Shown here one piece after another: positions 1-11,785 of a DNA stretch of 64,000 nucleotides; position 1 is the stretch's first letter; every line of letters starts with the position of its first letter. The notes under the pieces are model-generated. The model worked only from the letters and a program-made list of their open reading frames with translations, did no database searches and had not been told where the DNA came from. The DNA comes from Oxytricha trifallax. Lineage: Eukaryota; Ciliophora; Spirotrichea; Sporadotrichida; Oxytrichidae. Position numbers and translations under genes: made by a program. The DNA lies in the NCBI GenBank assembly GCA_000711775.1, contig ARYC01000187.1:62001-126000 (forward strand), written 5' to 3'.

Positions 1-324
1 AATTCTTGTTTTAAATAATAAGTATATTATAGGGTAAATTCTAAAAACAAATTAAAAAAAGACATAATTAAATTGAATACAATGTCGATTTTAATTTTTT
101 AACATAGTCATATATAGACAAGATAATACTTCAAAAATCAAACTATCGCTATCATTATTCTTATAATTTTAAATTAAGACAAATAAATATCAATAGTATG
201 TAGGCATGAGTCTTTACTTAAACAATTAGATATTACTGCTACTAAGCTGTTTAATATTGACATTCTGTGACAGGATTTCATTCTGCAAAAAAATAATGAG
301 TTCCCTTAGAAGCATATTTAGCTT
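1..324. other. AT-rich stretch, no gene seen
   Basis: Very AT-rich sequence. I see no sustained reading frame in the TGA-only-stop code on either strand and no repeat or telomeric motif. It is probably IES or intergenic germline DNA. Confidence 0.4.
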
Positions 325-858
325 TTACTTTAGATAACAAATTAGAATTTTACTCAAGAGATAAAACCCTTGATTAATTTTGAAAATTAAATCACTATAT
401 TTCAAATAAAGGGGTTTTGGGGTTTGGATTTCCTCCTTAATTATCTTTAAATATAAATATCCAATTATTATTATAGAATTATTTTTAAGTAATAGTAATA
501 AATTAATATCTTGCATCTGTGGTACAAAGATATCAATCTCACTACTATCCTAGCTATCTATATGTTGATCTTTTTGAAATTAGCTATCACCTCTCGTCAA
601 CATTAATTGATCATCTGGATCTTAATCACTCATATTTTGATCCATATGATTGTTTACCCTGTCTGCAATGACATTTGTATTATAATTCTATTGGTGGTTG
701 AATGGAGAAGTGTTTTATTATTAGTTACCCATTATTTAATCAAGCGACTGTTATTATTCAGATATCAATTGTAAAATGAGCTATTCTTGCAGCTTCAATC
801 TCTCTAATTCATTAAAACTAGTTTTTTCTTTCAATATCACATCCATATATTACTACTC
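325..858 (-). CDS. Glutamine-rich coiled-coil protein, gene fragment
   Basis: With TAA/TAG read as Gln and TGA as stop, the minus strand is open from about 858 to the TGA at 325-327. The first ~110 codons look coding: charged heptad-like sequence (KEKTSFNELERLKLQEQL), then a Gln/Asn/Asp-rich tract, then acidic sequence ending near EIDIFVPQMQD. After ~516 the frame turns into AT-rich Leu/Ile/Asn sequence, which probably marks the start of an IES, so the real MDS is about 515-858. Just upstream another frame begins with ATG at 896 (MTKELREKRTEIEQQ) two bases out of phase, possibly the preceding MDS or an indel. I do not recognise the protein; coiled-coil and low-complexity character is all that can be said. 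Confidence 0.45.
411..427 (+). repeat. Interstitial telomere-like tract
   Basis: GGGGTTTTGGGGTTTGG is two G4T4 units with one base changed, followed by ATT. It resembles the last 17 bp of a TBE end next to its ANT target, but no TBE sequence continues on the left. It may be an isolated relic of an element end or chance. Confidence 0.4.
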
Positions 859-1862
859 AATTTCTGTTCTTTTTTCTCGTAATTCTTTTGTCATTTTAAA
901 TTAATATTTATCAATTTAATATTTACTTTGAATTCTATATTTATGACGATAGTCAATTTGAATTTGAAATAAATGATAATTTTTAATCATATTCTTATTA
1001 ATGCTCTAACATAAATTTTAAATTAATTCAGTAATAAAAAGCTAACAGTCAATTAGATAATCTATAAAGTGAGGCAGGTGTATATGATTTAATAAAGAAT
1101 GTGATTGTTTATGAAAATTCTTAAAATAAATTAACTTTATGATAGTATATTAAGTTGCCAAATATTTACATTAAGTCTCCCCACTCTTAAAATAAATTAA
1201 GCATACATTAATAAATGAAATTATTATAGATAAAAGGAGTCATTAATGGTGTAGATAATTTAATAGATCTATTTAGGTTAAGATAGAAAATTACTAGGTT
1301 ACAATAATATAAGTTGCAAAGCTCATTTACAGTTCAGTTACGTCCCATCCACTCTAAGTTCATTATTTTATACATATATATAAATAATAATAAAACATTG
1401 TATAATTGCGTAAATATACTTATGAATTTTATATTTTAGTGGAAATTAAATAGAATTAAATTAGGGCATTAAATTTTCTTAACATAGAACTAAAATTTAA
1501 CTAGTCTTCATTATTGAAAGTTTAATTTTAGTATCTCAATAAAAAATGAATTTTTTATTAGATTAAGGATTTTTTATTGATTTAAATCCTAAATAAATTC
1601 GATTAATTTGCGACATATGACTAAATAAAACATATTAAGGAGATTTTTAATTTTCCTAAAGGCAAGCATTGTATTTTAGGTTTTATAGGTTAGCTTTATT
1701 ATATTTAATTTATATATTTTTAATAATTAATTTACATTTGAGCGTTAATACTTTGTATATTAAAGTGAAATGACTCTTTAGTGAGCGAAAAACTTTTGTT
1801 ATTATAGCATGTTCATTAATTATTCAACATTCAGATATTAATTACTGGAGATTATCTCTAAT
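859..1862. other. AT-rich stretch, no gene recognised
   Basis: Apart from the short out-of-phase frame starting at 896, I see only AT-rich sequence with no convincing coding segment or repeat. It probably contains IES and intergenic DNA downstream of the kinase gene. Confidence 0.35.
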
Positions 1863-3253
<1,391 letters not shown>

Positions 3254-3482
3254 AATAATAACTCAAAAGATTCAAAAAATATTAATATTTAATAATAACA
3301 ATTTTACTCGATCGCACAATACTTAAATTCTTAATTCTTCCGCCTCTTTAATCTCAACCAAATATTTCGAACGATTACCGACCGCTCAAATTTCTTATTA
3401 TCTGTCTACGTTGAGAATTATGTCAATACAATAAAAATAATAAATAGTTTCATAATAACAGCAACTAATTGTAACTATTCAA
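3254..3482. other. Spacer between kinase and aminopeptidase
   Basis: About 230 bp of AT-rich DNA between the aminopeptidase stop and the kinase ATG on the minus strand. It should hold the kinase 5' region and chromosome-break or telomere-addition sites of two macronuclear chromosomes, but I see no recognisable motif. Confidence 0.35.
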
Positions 3483-4848
3483 TCATTTCTTCATTGCAAA
3501 AATACTCTATTCAGCTTTAGCACCAGATTATATTTAAATGTCATAATTTTTAGTATTTTATGAATATTAATTAGAATAAAATAAAATATAATAATTAATT
3601 GATAGATTAGTTATCAAAACCCACATTTCCAGAACACAAAAGCTTAAATAACTTATCTTTGTCCTTGGATGGAATGTTCACAACATAAAATCCAGAATAT
3701 CCATCATTAAAGTGTACCACATCTTTTTTCTGCAAACCATCTAGAGTGAAAGTGAATTCTTTATCAGACATAATGAATTGGCCTGCCATTCCTGTTGAAG
3801 TTCTATATTTAATTGGTATTGTCCAAAGCAAAGAATCACTTTATTGTCTAAAGCACTGCTATTTCATAACAAATTCTGTTAATATTAATTTAAATATAAT
3901 GATTTAATTAATCAGATATTGAGTTATAAATTCAGTGTCTGATTTTCTAGTTACATGAATTTCAGGATAACAGGGTAATTCAATCCAACTCTAAAACACT
4001 GATACTATGGGCTTTCCACTAACTTCTTCAAGCACTTAGAACAGATCTTGAGATGTTGCATTTTGATACTGGAATCTACTCATATAAACTCTCATGCATC
4101 TCTTAAATAGCTCTTCATTATTGATGTACTCATAAATCATTCTGACAATTGAAGACCCCTTATTATAAGAAATAGTATCAAAGACATCAAAGAGCTCTTC
4201 ATCACCCTTGATCTTAATTTGAATTGGGTGAGTTTTCTCTAACTTTGAGTCTTACCTCATTGAAGAAAACATAATCTCTCTTATAAAGCGTGGCCATATA
4301 TATTTGTCCTCTTGCTATAATTTACTCATCACATAATGTTCCATGAACCTTGAGAAACCTTCATTAAGCCAAATGTCACTCCACCATTCCATTGTGACTA
4401 AATTACCAAACCATTAATGACAAATTTCATGGCAAAGTGTTCGCTAATATCTAAAGAAAGAAAGTTCTTCACAATTCTTGGAATTTGACCTGAGCAGGTC
4501 ATAGTGAAAAACCAAAATGCCCCAATTTTCCATAGCGACAGCTGGGAAATAATTGTAGCTAACCATGTCAATCTTAGGCAAAGGATAGTTTATGTTGAAA
4601 TAATCCTCCAAAAAGTTAAATGCCCTGACTGCTAGATCAGCTTGCTCTTGGGCATCCTCTACTTTACCAGTTTGAACATAGAAATTCATATCTATGTCTC
4701 TGCTAGTTTTTAATGTAAATTTATCGAACTTCCCAAAAACAATGCACAATAAGTAAGTTGACATGATTGGAGTTTGAGCATATTCATAGGTTCTTTCTTT
4801 AGTTTATTCTTTTTCTGTTACTTTTAGTATTTATCCGTTTGATATTCA
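3483..4848 (-). CDS. M1-family zinc aminopeptidase, partial (5' MDSs absent)
   Basis: Minus-strand frame in the Gln code. The order is [16 protein letters not shown] (equivalent of the GAMEN exopeptidase motif), then HEICH at 4417-4431 followed after 18 residues by NE, the M1 zinc-binding HEXXH-X18-E. Two small IESs (3877-3933 and 3528-3633) join in frame at pointers GAATTT and TCTGG, giving a C terminus ending IFAMKK and TGA at 3483-3485. That end follows a beta-sandwich-like domain and omits the usual helical ERAP1-C domain, so the enzyme is either naturally short or the last join is wrong. The frame hits TGA upstream of about 4848, so the N-terminal MDSs lie elsewhere, probably beyond TBE A. 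It would remove N-terminal residues from peptides. Confidence 0.9.
3528..3633 (-). other. Probable IES in aminopeptidase gene (pointer TCTGG)
   Basis: A 106-bp AT-rich segment between plus-strand CCAGA copies at 3523-3527 and 3629-3633. Removal joins LFKLLCSG to a 14-codon tail ending in TGA. The in-phase join and in-frame stop support it, but a 5-bp match could be chance. Confidence 0.55.
3877..3933 (-). other. IES in aminopeptidase gene (pointer GAATTT)
   Basis: A 57-bp interruption with AAATTC (plus strand) at 3871-3876 and 3928-3933. Removal joins SDTEF to VMKQQCFRQ in phase. Confidence 0.8.
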
Positions 4849-5090
4849 TTTTGGTTAAGAATAAAAATCACCATAGATAAAACAATCATCTAAATATAAT
4901 TATTTTTGCTAGAAACAAAAAATTAAATGCAAATTCAAAGTATTGTGTGTATTTTATCGAATATTACTTTATAATCTATTCAAAGAATGTTATATTTTCA
5001 AAATAATTTAAAATAAATTCAATTTAATTTTTTTTAATATTTACTATTAATTAATAAATCTTTTAATTAATACTAAAACCCCAAGATATT
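4849..5090. other. AT-rich segment left of TBE A
   Basis: Noncoding, AT-rich. It contains an extra AAAACCCCA shortly before the TBE end, near 5074-5083. It is probably part of the IES between aminopeptidase MDSs into which TBE A inserted. Confidence 0.4.
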
Positions 5091-5229
5091 CAAAACCCCA
5101 AAACCCCTTAGTGAGGTTTATAAGTGCTTTGATTTGTAGGGTATTGTTGGGGTCTTATTGGGGTTAGTAGAGAAAACGCAGGTTTTTTGTGAATTTAATG
5201 AATATTTAATGAGTATTATTGTATTTAAT

Positions 5230-6678
5230 TCAAACAAATTTTATCTGCTTATCTTTGTGGTACCTCTTGAATCTAGCTCTCTTGAGTGCTTCATGTATGT
5301 CTTCTAGCGATTATCTTGGATAAGCTGGAGCTCTCACGATTATCATCTCTACAAGCTTCTTAATTTCATTGCAGACATCTTCCTGTTGTATATGTTTAGA
5401 AGCCAAACTTATTGATTATTTTTCGTGCTTTGTTCCAAAGTAAGACATATTTTCCATATCGCACTCTAAGATTATGGCAGCAACTGCCCATACATCCCAT
5501 TAAACAGAGCCATTAGTCCACTTCTCCCTGATTGGAAAGTATCCTGGAGTGCCAAGCACCTTAGCCAAAGTCACAATTTCTTATCCTATTGCTCTATTGA
5601 AATCAATGACTACAATTTCTAAAGGACAGAGATTTAACATAACATTTTCAGGCTTCAAATCTCTATGTAAATACCCAAGTTCATGGAGCTCTTAAACACC
5701 CTTAATCATTTCTGACAGTATCTCATTTAAATCATCTGGGTATCTATTACGATAGAGATACTCTCTTAAAGTCATTTCAAACTTTTTCAGTCTTAATGCA
5801 ACAAAGCCATGCCCAAGAATAACTCCATCAAGTCTAAGCAAGTTCTTAAACTATTTTTTCTAAGCCTCCCTCAGTATTATGTATTCATTTGCAAATTCAT
5901 TTTGATACTGCTCATTTTTAATGAGATACTTGAAAGGATATACTTTGTAAGCATACTCATCAACCACTATCAGCTTAGCCTTGTTTGGCAAGTCAAAATG
6001 CAAGTAATTTTCAATACAGCTTTCAATATCAATTGCATTCAATGCAGGTATATACATAGCTCTCTCTTAAAGACATGCTATAAGAGTACCATTTGCTGGC
6101 TGATTCATTGATTCAAAACGCTTCTGCCTCTTGAGCCTTTCCTCCTGTTCTCTTTATGACTCAAGAGAGTTATTTTTTCTTTTAGCAGGTATAAGCTTTT
6201 AAGTTTCTTTATCTTTAATTAGGAATTCACTTAAGTGGTGCTTTTGCATATGCCTCTTTACTTTGGCTGAGTGAGTATAAGACTTCATGCATGTTGTGCA
6301 TTGGTACCTTCCATCCACTTTGTCATGTTTAAAATAGATCTTGGCTTTGCCAGAATGTACTTCTTTAATGTGCCTCTTCAAGCTCGACTCAGTTGAGAAG
6401 AAATTTTAGCAGTCTTCACATTAAAATGTTTTAATTTTTTCAACTGGTTGCTGTTCCTTATCTTCCTCAACCAATTCAACTTATATTTAAACTCCTATCT
6501 CTGTACTCTACTTCTTGTTTTAAACTTATATTTTAAAGACCTCAGCTTCAAACTCTAGAGCTCTTAGCTCAACCTCCTTTTCAATATAAATTACTTCTGG
6601 TTTCTTGGAGGAGCCAAAGTTGAGTAATGATTGACCTGTTCCAAGAGAAACTGCCTTACGATTTAAGTTGGACGCCAT
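5230..6678 (-). CDS. TBE 57-kDa zinc-finger/kinase-like protein, uninterrupted
   Basis: An open frame of 483 codons from ATG at 6676-6678 to TGA at 5230-5232. Two C2H2-like finger units appear: CEDCQNFFSTESSLKRHIKE followed by VH, and CTTCMKSYTHSAKVKRHMQK followed by HH. The C-terminal half is kinase-like: LREYLYRNRYP, HRDLKPENVML, VVIDFNRA, GTPGYFP and WDVWAVAAIILECDM. The Mg-binding DFG is DFN, as in the other TBE copies here, and no clear glycine loop is seen, so activity is uncertain. The family role in TBE biology is unknown. The frame is clean although the neighbouring transposase is damaged, which fits either recent insertion or selection on this ORF. Confidence 0.92.
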
Positions 6679-7243
6679 GTTTTAATTCAAATTTAAATTT
6701 CTATTATAAAGCTCTAATAACTATTCTGGCTATAGTCACTCTGGATAGGAGTTGATACGACAACAATTATGGTTGAATATAAGGTGTTAGAGATCATATT
6801 TATGCTTAGTTTATAAATATAATTTTTCTAATTTCATACTTAATAATTTCGATTTAGGTACCAACCAAGTATAAAATTGAGTTGGTACTGGTACCAATTA
6901 GGTTTTGAACCATTTTGGAACTTTTCCATTAAAACCTCATTAGTTTAAAACTTGGTACTAATTAAGTTTTGGTACTATTAAATTGGTACCAATTAAATTT
7001 AAACGAATTTAGTACCGTACTAATTAAATTTAAACAAATTTAGTACTAATTTAATGGAACTAAATTGATAATAATGGAGCTCCATCTCTAAAGTTTGATA
7101 CAGCTTCTGCCAGCTTTCTCCACGTATCCTTACCAGGTTGACCTCCTATAAGATGCCCATATTTAATACTAAGATTTTTAATAATAGGATCCAGAACTCT
7201 ATATATTAAAATTTGAAATTCAATAACAAGAGAAGGAACAAGG
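6679..7243. other. Noncoding spacer of TBE A
   Basis: Lies between the divergent 57-kDa and 22-kDa genes and probably holds both promoters. It contains alternating TTGGTACC, TTTAGTACC and TTAATTGGTAC-like words forming imperfect inverted repeats at about 6855-7060, repeated almost word for word in TBE F (46,236-46,450). Confidence 0.6.
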
Positions 7244-8036
7244 ATGGAATCTATAAGTACTGAAATGAAGAGGGTTGAAGCTTAAGAAATGATATCAAGA
7301 TTTAGAAGCAAGGAAGAACTCTATCGATACCTCACTCAGCATGATAAGCATGTGACATAAACTTAATCATATACTATAGTGGGTTTATTCCTTCCAACGA
7401 TGGAAGGTACCAAAATTTCATTCTTAAAAGCTATACTCTGCGATGAGAAGAAAGCCTTTAAAAACAATGAAATAAAGTTGGTAGATATACCAAACTACCC
7501 AGAGATTTCAGTCACTAATCTCTACGAGGATGAGATGAATGATGAAGAGTTGGTTGTTTATCTTCCTACCAAGAAACAACTCTCCAACAAGCTTCCAGAA
7601 AGGAGCTTCTTCTTTGGTGTTCTTGGCACTTTAAGAGAGAGTTATCTCAAAGAGATCATTGAAGAAGCTCACAAAAAACGCTACACTCTATTTCTCCTGA
7701 AGATTAAAAGAAGCAAGGCATACTAATAAGTGAGGCCTGGCTCGCTGAGCTTAAGAAGCATCCTTACCTCTCTAGTAAGCATTGATTTATAACTTTATAG
7801 GGAAATCTGGGACTGGTATATTCCTAATGAAAGAGAATGCAAAGGTTCACAGAGAGAGAAAGTCATAGAAAATATATGAAGTTAGCAAGAGACTTTATAA
7901 AGATGTTTAAAAGCCAGATGAAATGAATATAGATGCAGGTGCTGGCACTAAGAGAAGAAACATGTGCCTAGGCAAGCCATAAGAAGAGGAGAAGAAAGAG
8001 AAGCCAAATCCCTTTCTGGGTTAATTTAATATGTGA
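7244..8036 (+). pseudogene. TBE 22-kDa protein gene, two mini-introns, frameshifted
   Basis: Begins MESISTEMKRVEA and ends KPNPFLGQFNM with TGA at 8034-8036. Comparison with the copies in TBE B/C and TBE E shows a 36-nt intron at 7344-7379 and a 26-nt intron at 7775-7800 (GTAAGC to ATAG), after which the frame continues RKSGTGIFLMKEN and a Lys/Glu-rich tail. Intron 1 here starts AT instead of the GT seen in the other copies. One net frameshift near 7688, where HKKRY should lead into SISPEDQKK, breaks the coding frame. The function of the 22-kDa protein is not known; central motifs are VGLFLPT, FFGVLGTL and EAHKKRY. Confidence 0.82.
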
Positions 8037-8042
8037 ATATAT

Positions 8043-9105
8043 TCATTCGTTTAAATCTAAAACTTATTTATAAACATTCATTCTTCCCTCTCTAGCACAA
8101 ATTGTTGTCTTATCTATGCTCACTCTCTTACAGCTGCTTTGAATTAAGTCAACTGTATCGATGGGCAAGTCATGCATAAGATGATACAGCAGCAGCTTCT
8201 TGTAGTGAGTCTTGATTTAGCTCCAGTAGAATTCAATTCCATTAAATTAGGGGCTATAAGGAACGTTGTATACAGGAGTTATGTTTAACTCTTCATAAGC
8301 TTTCTTAGACTCCTTAGTCTTATGAACTGAAAGGTATCAACAAACAGGATGATCTCTTGGTTACTATACTTCTCTCTGAGTTTATGTAGGAACTCTATAT
8401 ACTACTCTCGCTTAATAGAACGAGGGTGAAAAACATAACTCTCTAAGCCTGAATCTTCACTTATACCAGCTAATATTGCATGGGTGACTACCTTCACTTT
8501 TTAGTCATAAACTTCTATATTATCATACTTCTTATACCAAGACTTATTAATAAAAGTGTTGAAGGTGAATACAGCTTCATCAGCGTGTATGAACTTGATG
8601 TTATTAGTAATAGCCCTCTGCATTTAATCATATATATAGTTTAAATTATTACTATAAAATGGCACTGTAAATCAATCACTCTCTTCACTCTGTTGACAGT
8701 CTTGAAAGTAATGCCATTTCTTCTATGAATATTGGCTATAGTCTAAGGAGAGATACGCATGTCAGGAAACTTACGATGAAACATCACAGCTCGCTAGTCT
8801 AATGGAAAGTGTGCCCAATACTTCAAAGTCTTCGAGTCGCAGAGGTAGTCAATATGGTGCTGTGAGAACTTTTATTTTCTTGCAGGATGCTTTCAAGTGC
8901 CTGAATTAAAATGCTAAACAGCTAACATGCAGTGATACCTAACAGTAGAGGCACTCTTGTGTAAGAGCTTTGCTATAGCTGCATAATTCAGTACTGGTTT
9001 GACTTAATCTATATTAATACTCGTACCATACCTAAGCTTAAGCAGTAAATCTAAATATTTCTCATCATATATAGACCCTAAATTTCGCTAATTTCTATTT
9101 CTCAT
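8043..9105 (-). pseudogene. TBE 42-kDa DDE transposase, damaged
   Basis: Starts MRNRNQRNLGSIYDEKY and ends VLDLNE with TGA at 8043-8045. The Tc1/mariner-type catalytic landmarks are readable: FIHADEAVFTF (first Asp), IILFVD (second Asp) and GIEFYW (Glu). Upstream is a helix-turn-helix-like section AKLLHKSASTVRYHC. Relative to the intact copy at 49.1-50.1 kb it has about three defects: an in-frame TGA in the N-terminal third, a frame change near VKRVID, and another after the second Asp. It lies tail to tail with the 22-kDa gene, only 6 bp apart, as in the other copies. Confidence 0.88.
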
Positions 9106-9207
9106 ATTGCAAATTGGCCTAATTTCTCTACTAACCCCAATAAGACCCCAACAATACCCTACAAATCAAAGCACTTATAAACCTCACTGAGGGGTTTTGG
9201 GGTTTTG

Positions 9208-9849
9208 AATATATAATTCAATAAAATTCTAAATTCTGGTCAAATGCTCTAATTAGTTCAATATTTAAATAAGAAAGGGAAAGCAAAGATAAACGTGAGA
9301 ATGATACATAAATAGTATTTACTTAGTAGAAAATTATTAAAACCAAAATTTATGCATCTAGATTGAATACTGCCTGCCTCCCTTTACTCGATCAAAACTT
9401 TCATTTCAAGAACTAACTTTTATGATTTTACTGACTCACTTATTAATATTTTTTTTATTATAATAAATAGTAAATAGGATTAATAGAATACCATTAAATA
9501 TACGAAAATCACATTGTAAAATAAGTTTTATCATTGAATTTGAAAATTAAGTATAAACTTATTTTTTTAATCATTGCTGTTTTTTCATTTTAAATAGCTA
9601 TATTTTAAGTTGAGAATCTACTTTCAGAAATGTAATGTGAGAGTACTAATGAATTAGCATAAAACTTATTGATTCTTGGATCGTGCATTTTTTAAATATT
9701 AATTTATTTTGTGTTGCTTAACCATTATGCGTTAAATGAAGACTACTATGAAGCTAAAGAGTAATTCAGAACAAGAAGGTGTAATTTATAAACCAAATAC
9801 ACATGGCCTTCCTTTAATTTCATTGAAAGTATTAACATAAATTAATTAT
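9208..9849. other. AT-rich flank right of TBE A
   Basis: No recognised gene. A plus-strand open stretch near 9727-9900 (MRQMKTTMKLKSN) is short and overlaps minus-strand coding-like sequence, so I do not call it. Confidence 0.3.
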
Positions 9850-11785
9850 TAATGGGCATTCTTTGTCTATAGCAGGATCATCTATATCAATAAATATGCT
9901 GCTTGAAGCTCTTTAAGTATTATGAAGTCAGGCAATAAAGATTTTAAGTTGAATTTTTGTATTATTAATCTAGAGAGCTGATACTGAAACTAAATATGAG
10001 TTATTTCTGTTGGATTTGACGCTAGAACTTAAGTATCAATTAAGATAATATTCATTTGCTCATACATAAGCAAGAGTAAACCCAACTTTCATATCATTAC
10101 ATCGCTTGTTATTTCTAGGGAAGTAACCATTTAGGTCTTCTAAGGTACTAGATAGAGTTGATGAAAATTCCTGTGATAAAATATCAACAAATCTTTTGAA
10201 ATTTAAATTTTGGTATCACATGAATCTCAATTAAGTAAGATATGCACGATATAAATTCCTAAGTTACTCTGGATTTAAAAGGAAAATTAAATCTTTTAAA
10301 AAACTGTTTTTGAGACTATAAACCGTAAATTTTCAGCGGAATAATTAGCATTTTCCAGCAGATAATTACAAAATTACAAATATTGTAATGCAATATAAAT
10401 AATTTATATATAATAAGGTAAAATGTGGCTGTTAAAATGTTTATGAGTAAATTTAAATGATCTCAAATAAATAAGACTAAGGAACTTTTTAATCAAATAT
10501 TAAATAAAATTTAAATATAAAGGAACTAATTCAAAATCAAAAATGATTTAATAAAAAATGATTTAAATAAAAATTGCATTTTATAGCATTAGAATAGGCT
10601 TATAATATAAATGTTTATACTTTTAAAAACATGATTATTAATTTATATAAGCTTAAGTTTCCTCGTAATTATTTCAATATTTATATTTCAAAAATTATAA
10701 TAACCTTCTATTATTAATTATTCAAATTTATCTACCTATTTTTTGAATATTTACTAATTCTATGGATATTCTTACTTTCGTTGAAACTGTCCTGAAGAAT
10801 AAAATGCTCTAACGATTTGAGGGAAACGTTAAGTTATGAATACTAGTAATTAAAATATTAATAGAACCGGAATATTCTTGAATTCTAACCCAATATCTTT
10901 ATTCCTTTTCTCTTTTGATACAGCAATGGTCTAAGTCAGTCTGTAAACATCTCTATCTTTGATTACATCTCCATTAATGAAATATAACCTATCATCTATA
11001 AAATCTTCTACTACAAAAGAAAGCTGATTTGAGGTATGAAATAAAGGCTCAAAGTATAATGGTCTTCTCATTTCAATAAATGAGAGGAGAGGATTAACCT
11101 CTAATTTTTCATTTTAATTAATCAAATGATACACATTCAAGTATTTAAAATTTGTTATATAATAATATTATTTAAAATATATTTTGCTTATTCTTCAGTA
11201 AATTTAGATTTTATAAGCAAAAAGGTTTTAAATTGATTGTCTTCAAAATGTAATCATTTGCTTAATATTACAAGCATAATAATAATTCATAATATACAAT
11301 ACTAGAAACTTTTGACTGAAGTAAAATTAGGATTTAAGTGTTAACTTAGTTTTTTCTTGATTGATATAGAACCCTTACTCTTTTCTAACTAAATATAATT
11401 TAAATATACTCAAATATCAATGTCAGTCGGCCATTATTTTATTTTATTTTATTGAATAAGAAACTAATATCTCAATTATCTAAAAGCCTAAATCCAATTA
11501 AATTTAAAATATTTATATTTAATATGAAACTTAAAACTATAAAATGTCAATCATCATTGTCTTATTTGAATTATTCAAGTATATGCACCATGGAACATAC
11601 AGTTCAGATTAGTGCCACTAATTTACATAATTAAGGGACTCTATCAAGCAAGCATGTATCATGCAATCACTTCTCCAGATTTATTTTATCAGCAGATTCG
11701 TTTAGAAATTTAACAGTTGCGAGATATGCAAGTTCAGAAATTAATCTGGCATGTTTCTCAATCTATGAAAGTTGAGATCATTGAG
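9850..11785 (-). CDS. Unidentified IES-interrupted gene, several segments
   Basis: At least four minus-strand coding-like islands in order: about 11,673-11,780 (IEKHARLISELAYLATVKFL), 10,870-11,101 (SFIEMRRPLYFEPLFHTSNQ then VVEDFIDDRLYFINGD), 10,065-10,200 (SSTLEDLNGYFPRNNKRCND) and 9,850-9,905 (IFIDIDDPAIDKECPL). Each is flanked by in-frame TGA or AT-rich sequence. The first two can be joined in frame at a 3-bp GAG repeat (11,673-11,675 and 11,099-11,101), giving NLEVNPLLSF. Other boundaries are not resolved. I recognise no family. TBE A separates it from the aminopeptidase; it does not resemble an M1 N-terminal domain. Confidence 0.5.

Larger units (their letters stand above)
5091..9207. 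mobile_element. TBE A, complete telomere-bearing element (4.1 kb)
   Basis: Starts CAAAACCCCAAAACCCC and ends with the exact inverse complement. The inverted similarity continues about 80 bp inward (TTAGTGAGGTTTATAAGTG and its complement). It carries the three canonical TBE genes: 57-kDa zinc-finger/kinase (minus), 22-kDa (plus) and 42-kDa transposase (minus). TBEs are Tc1/mariner-like elements that duplicate a 3-bp ANT target and are excised during macronuclear development; their transposases are implicated in genome rearrangement in Oxytricha. Here the flanks are ATT (left) and AAT (right), which do not match as a direct repeat. A block at about 6850-7080 rich in TTGGTACC/GGTACCAA-like words is shared with TBE F. 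Confidence 0.95.

Noticed and set aside
5809-6111. Plus-strand open frame of 100 codons
   Set aside because: Antisense shadow of the TBE A 57-kDa gene, which is uninterrupted on the minus strand.
9727-9903. Plus-strand gene starting MRQMKTTMKLKSN
   Set aside because: Short, AT-driven, and antisense to a more convincing minus-strand coding island.
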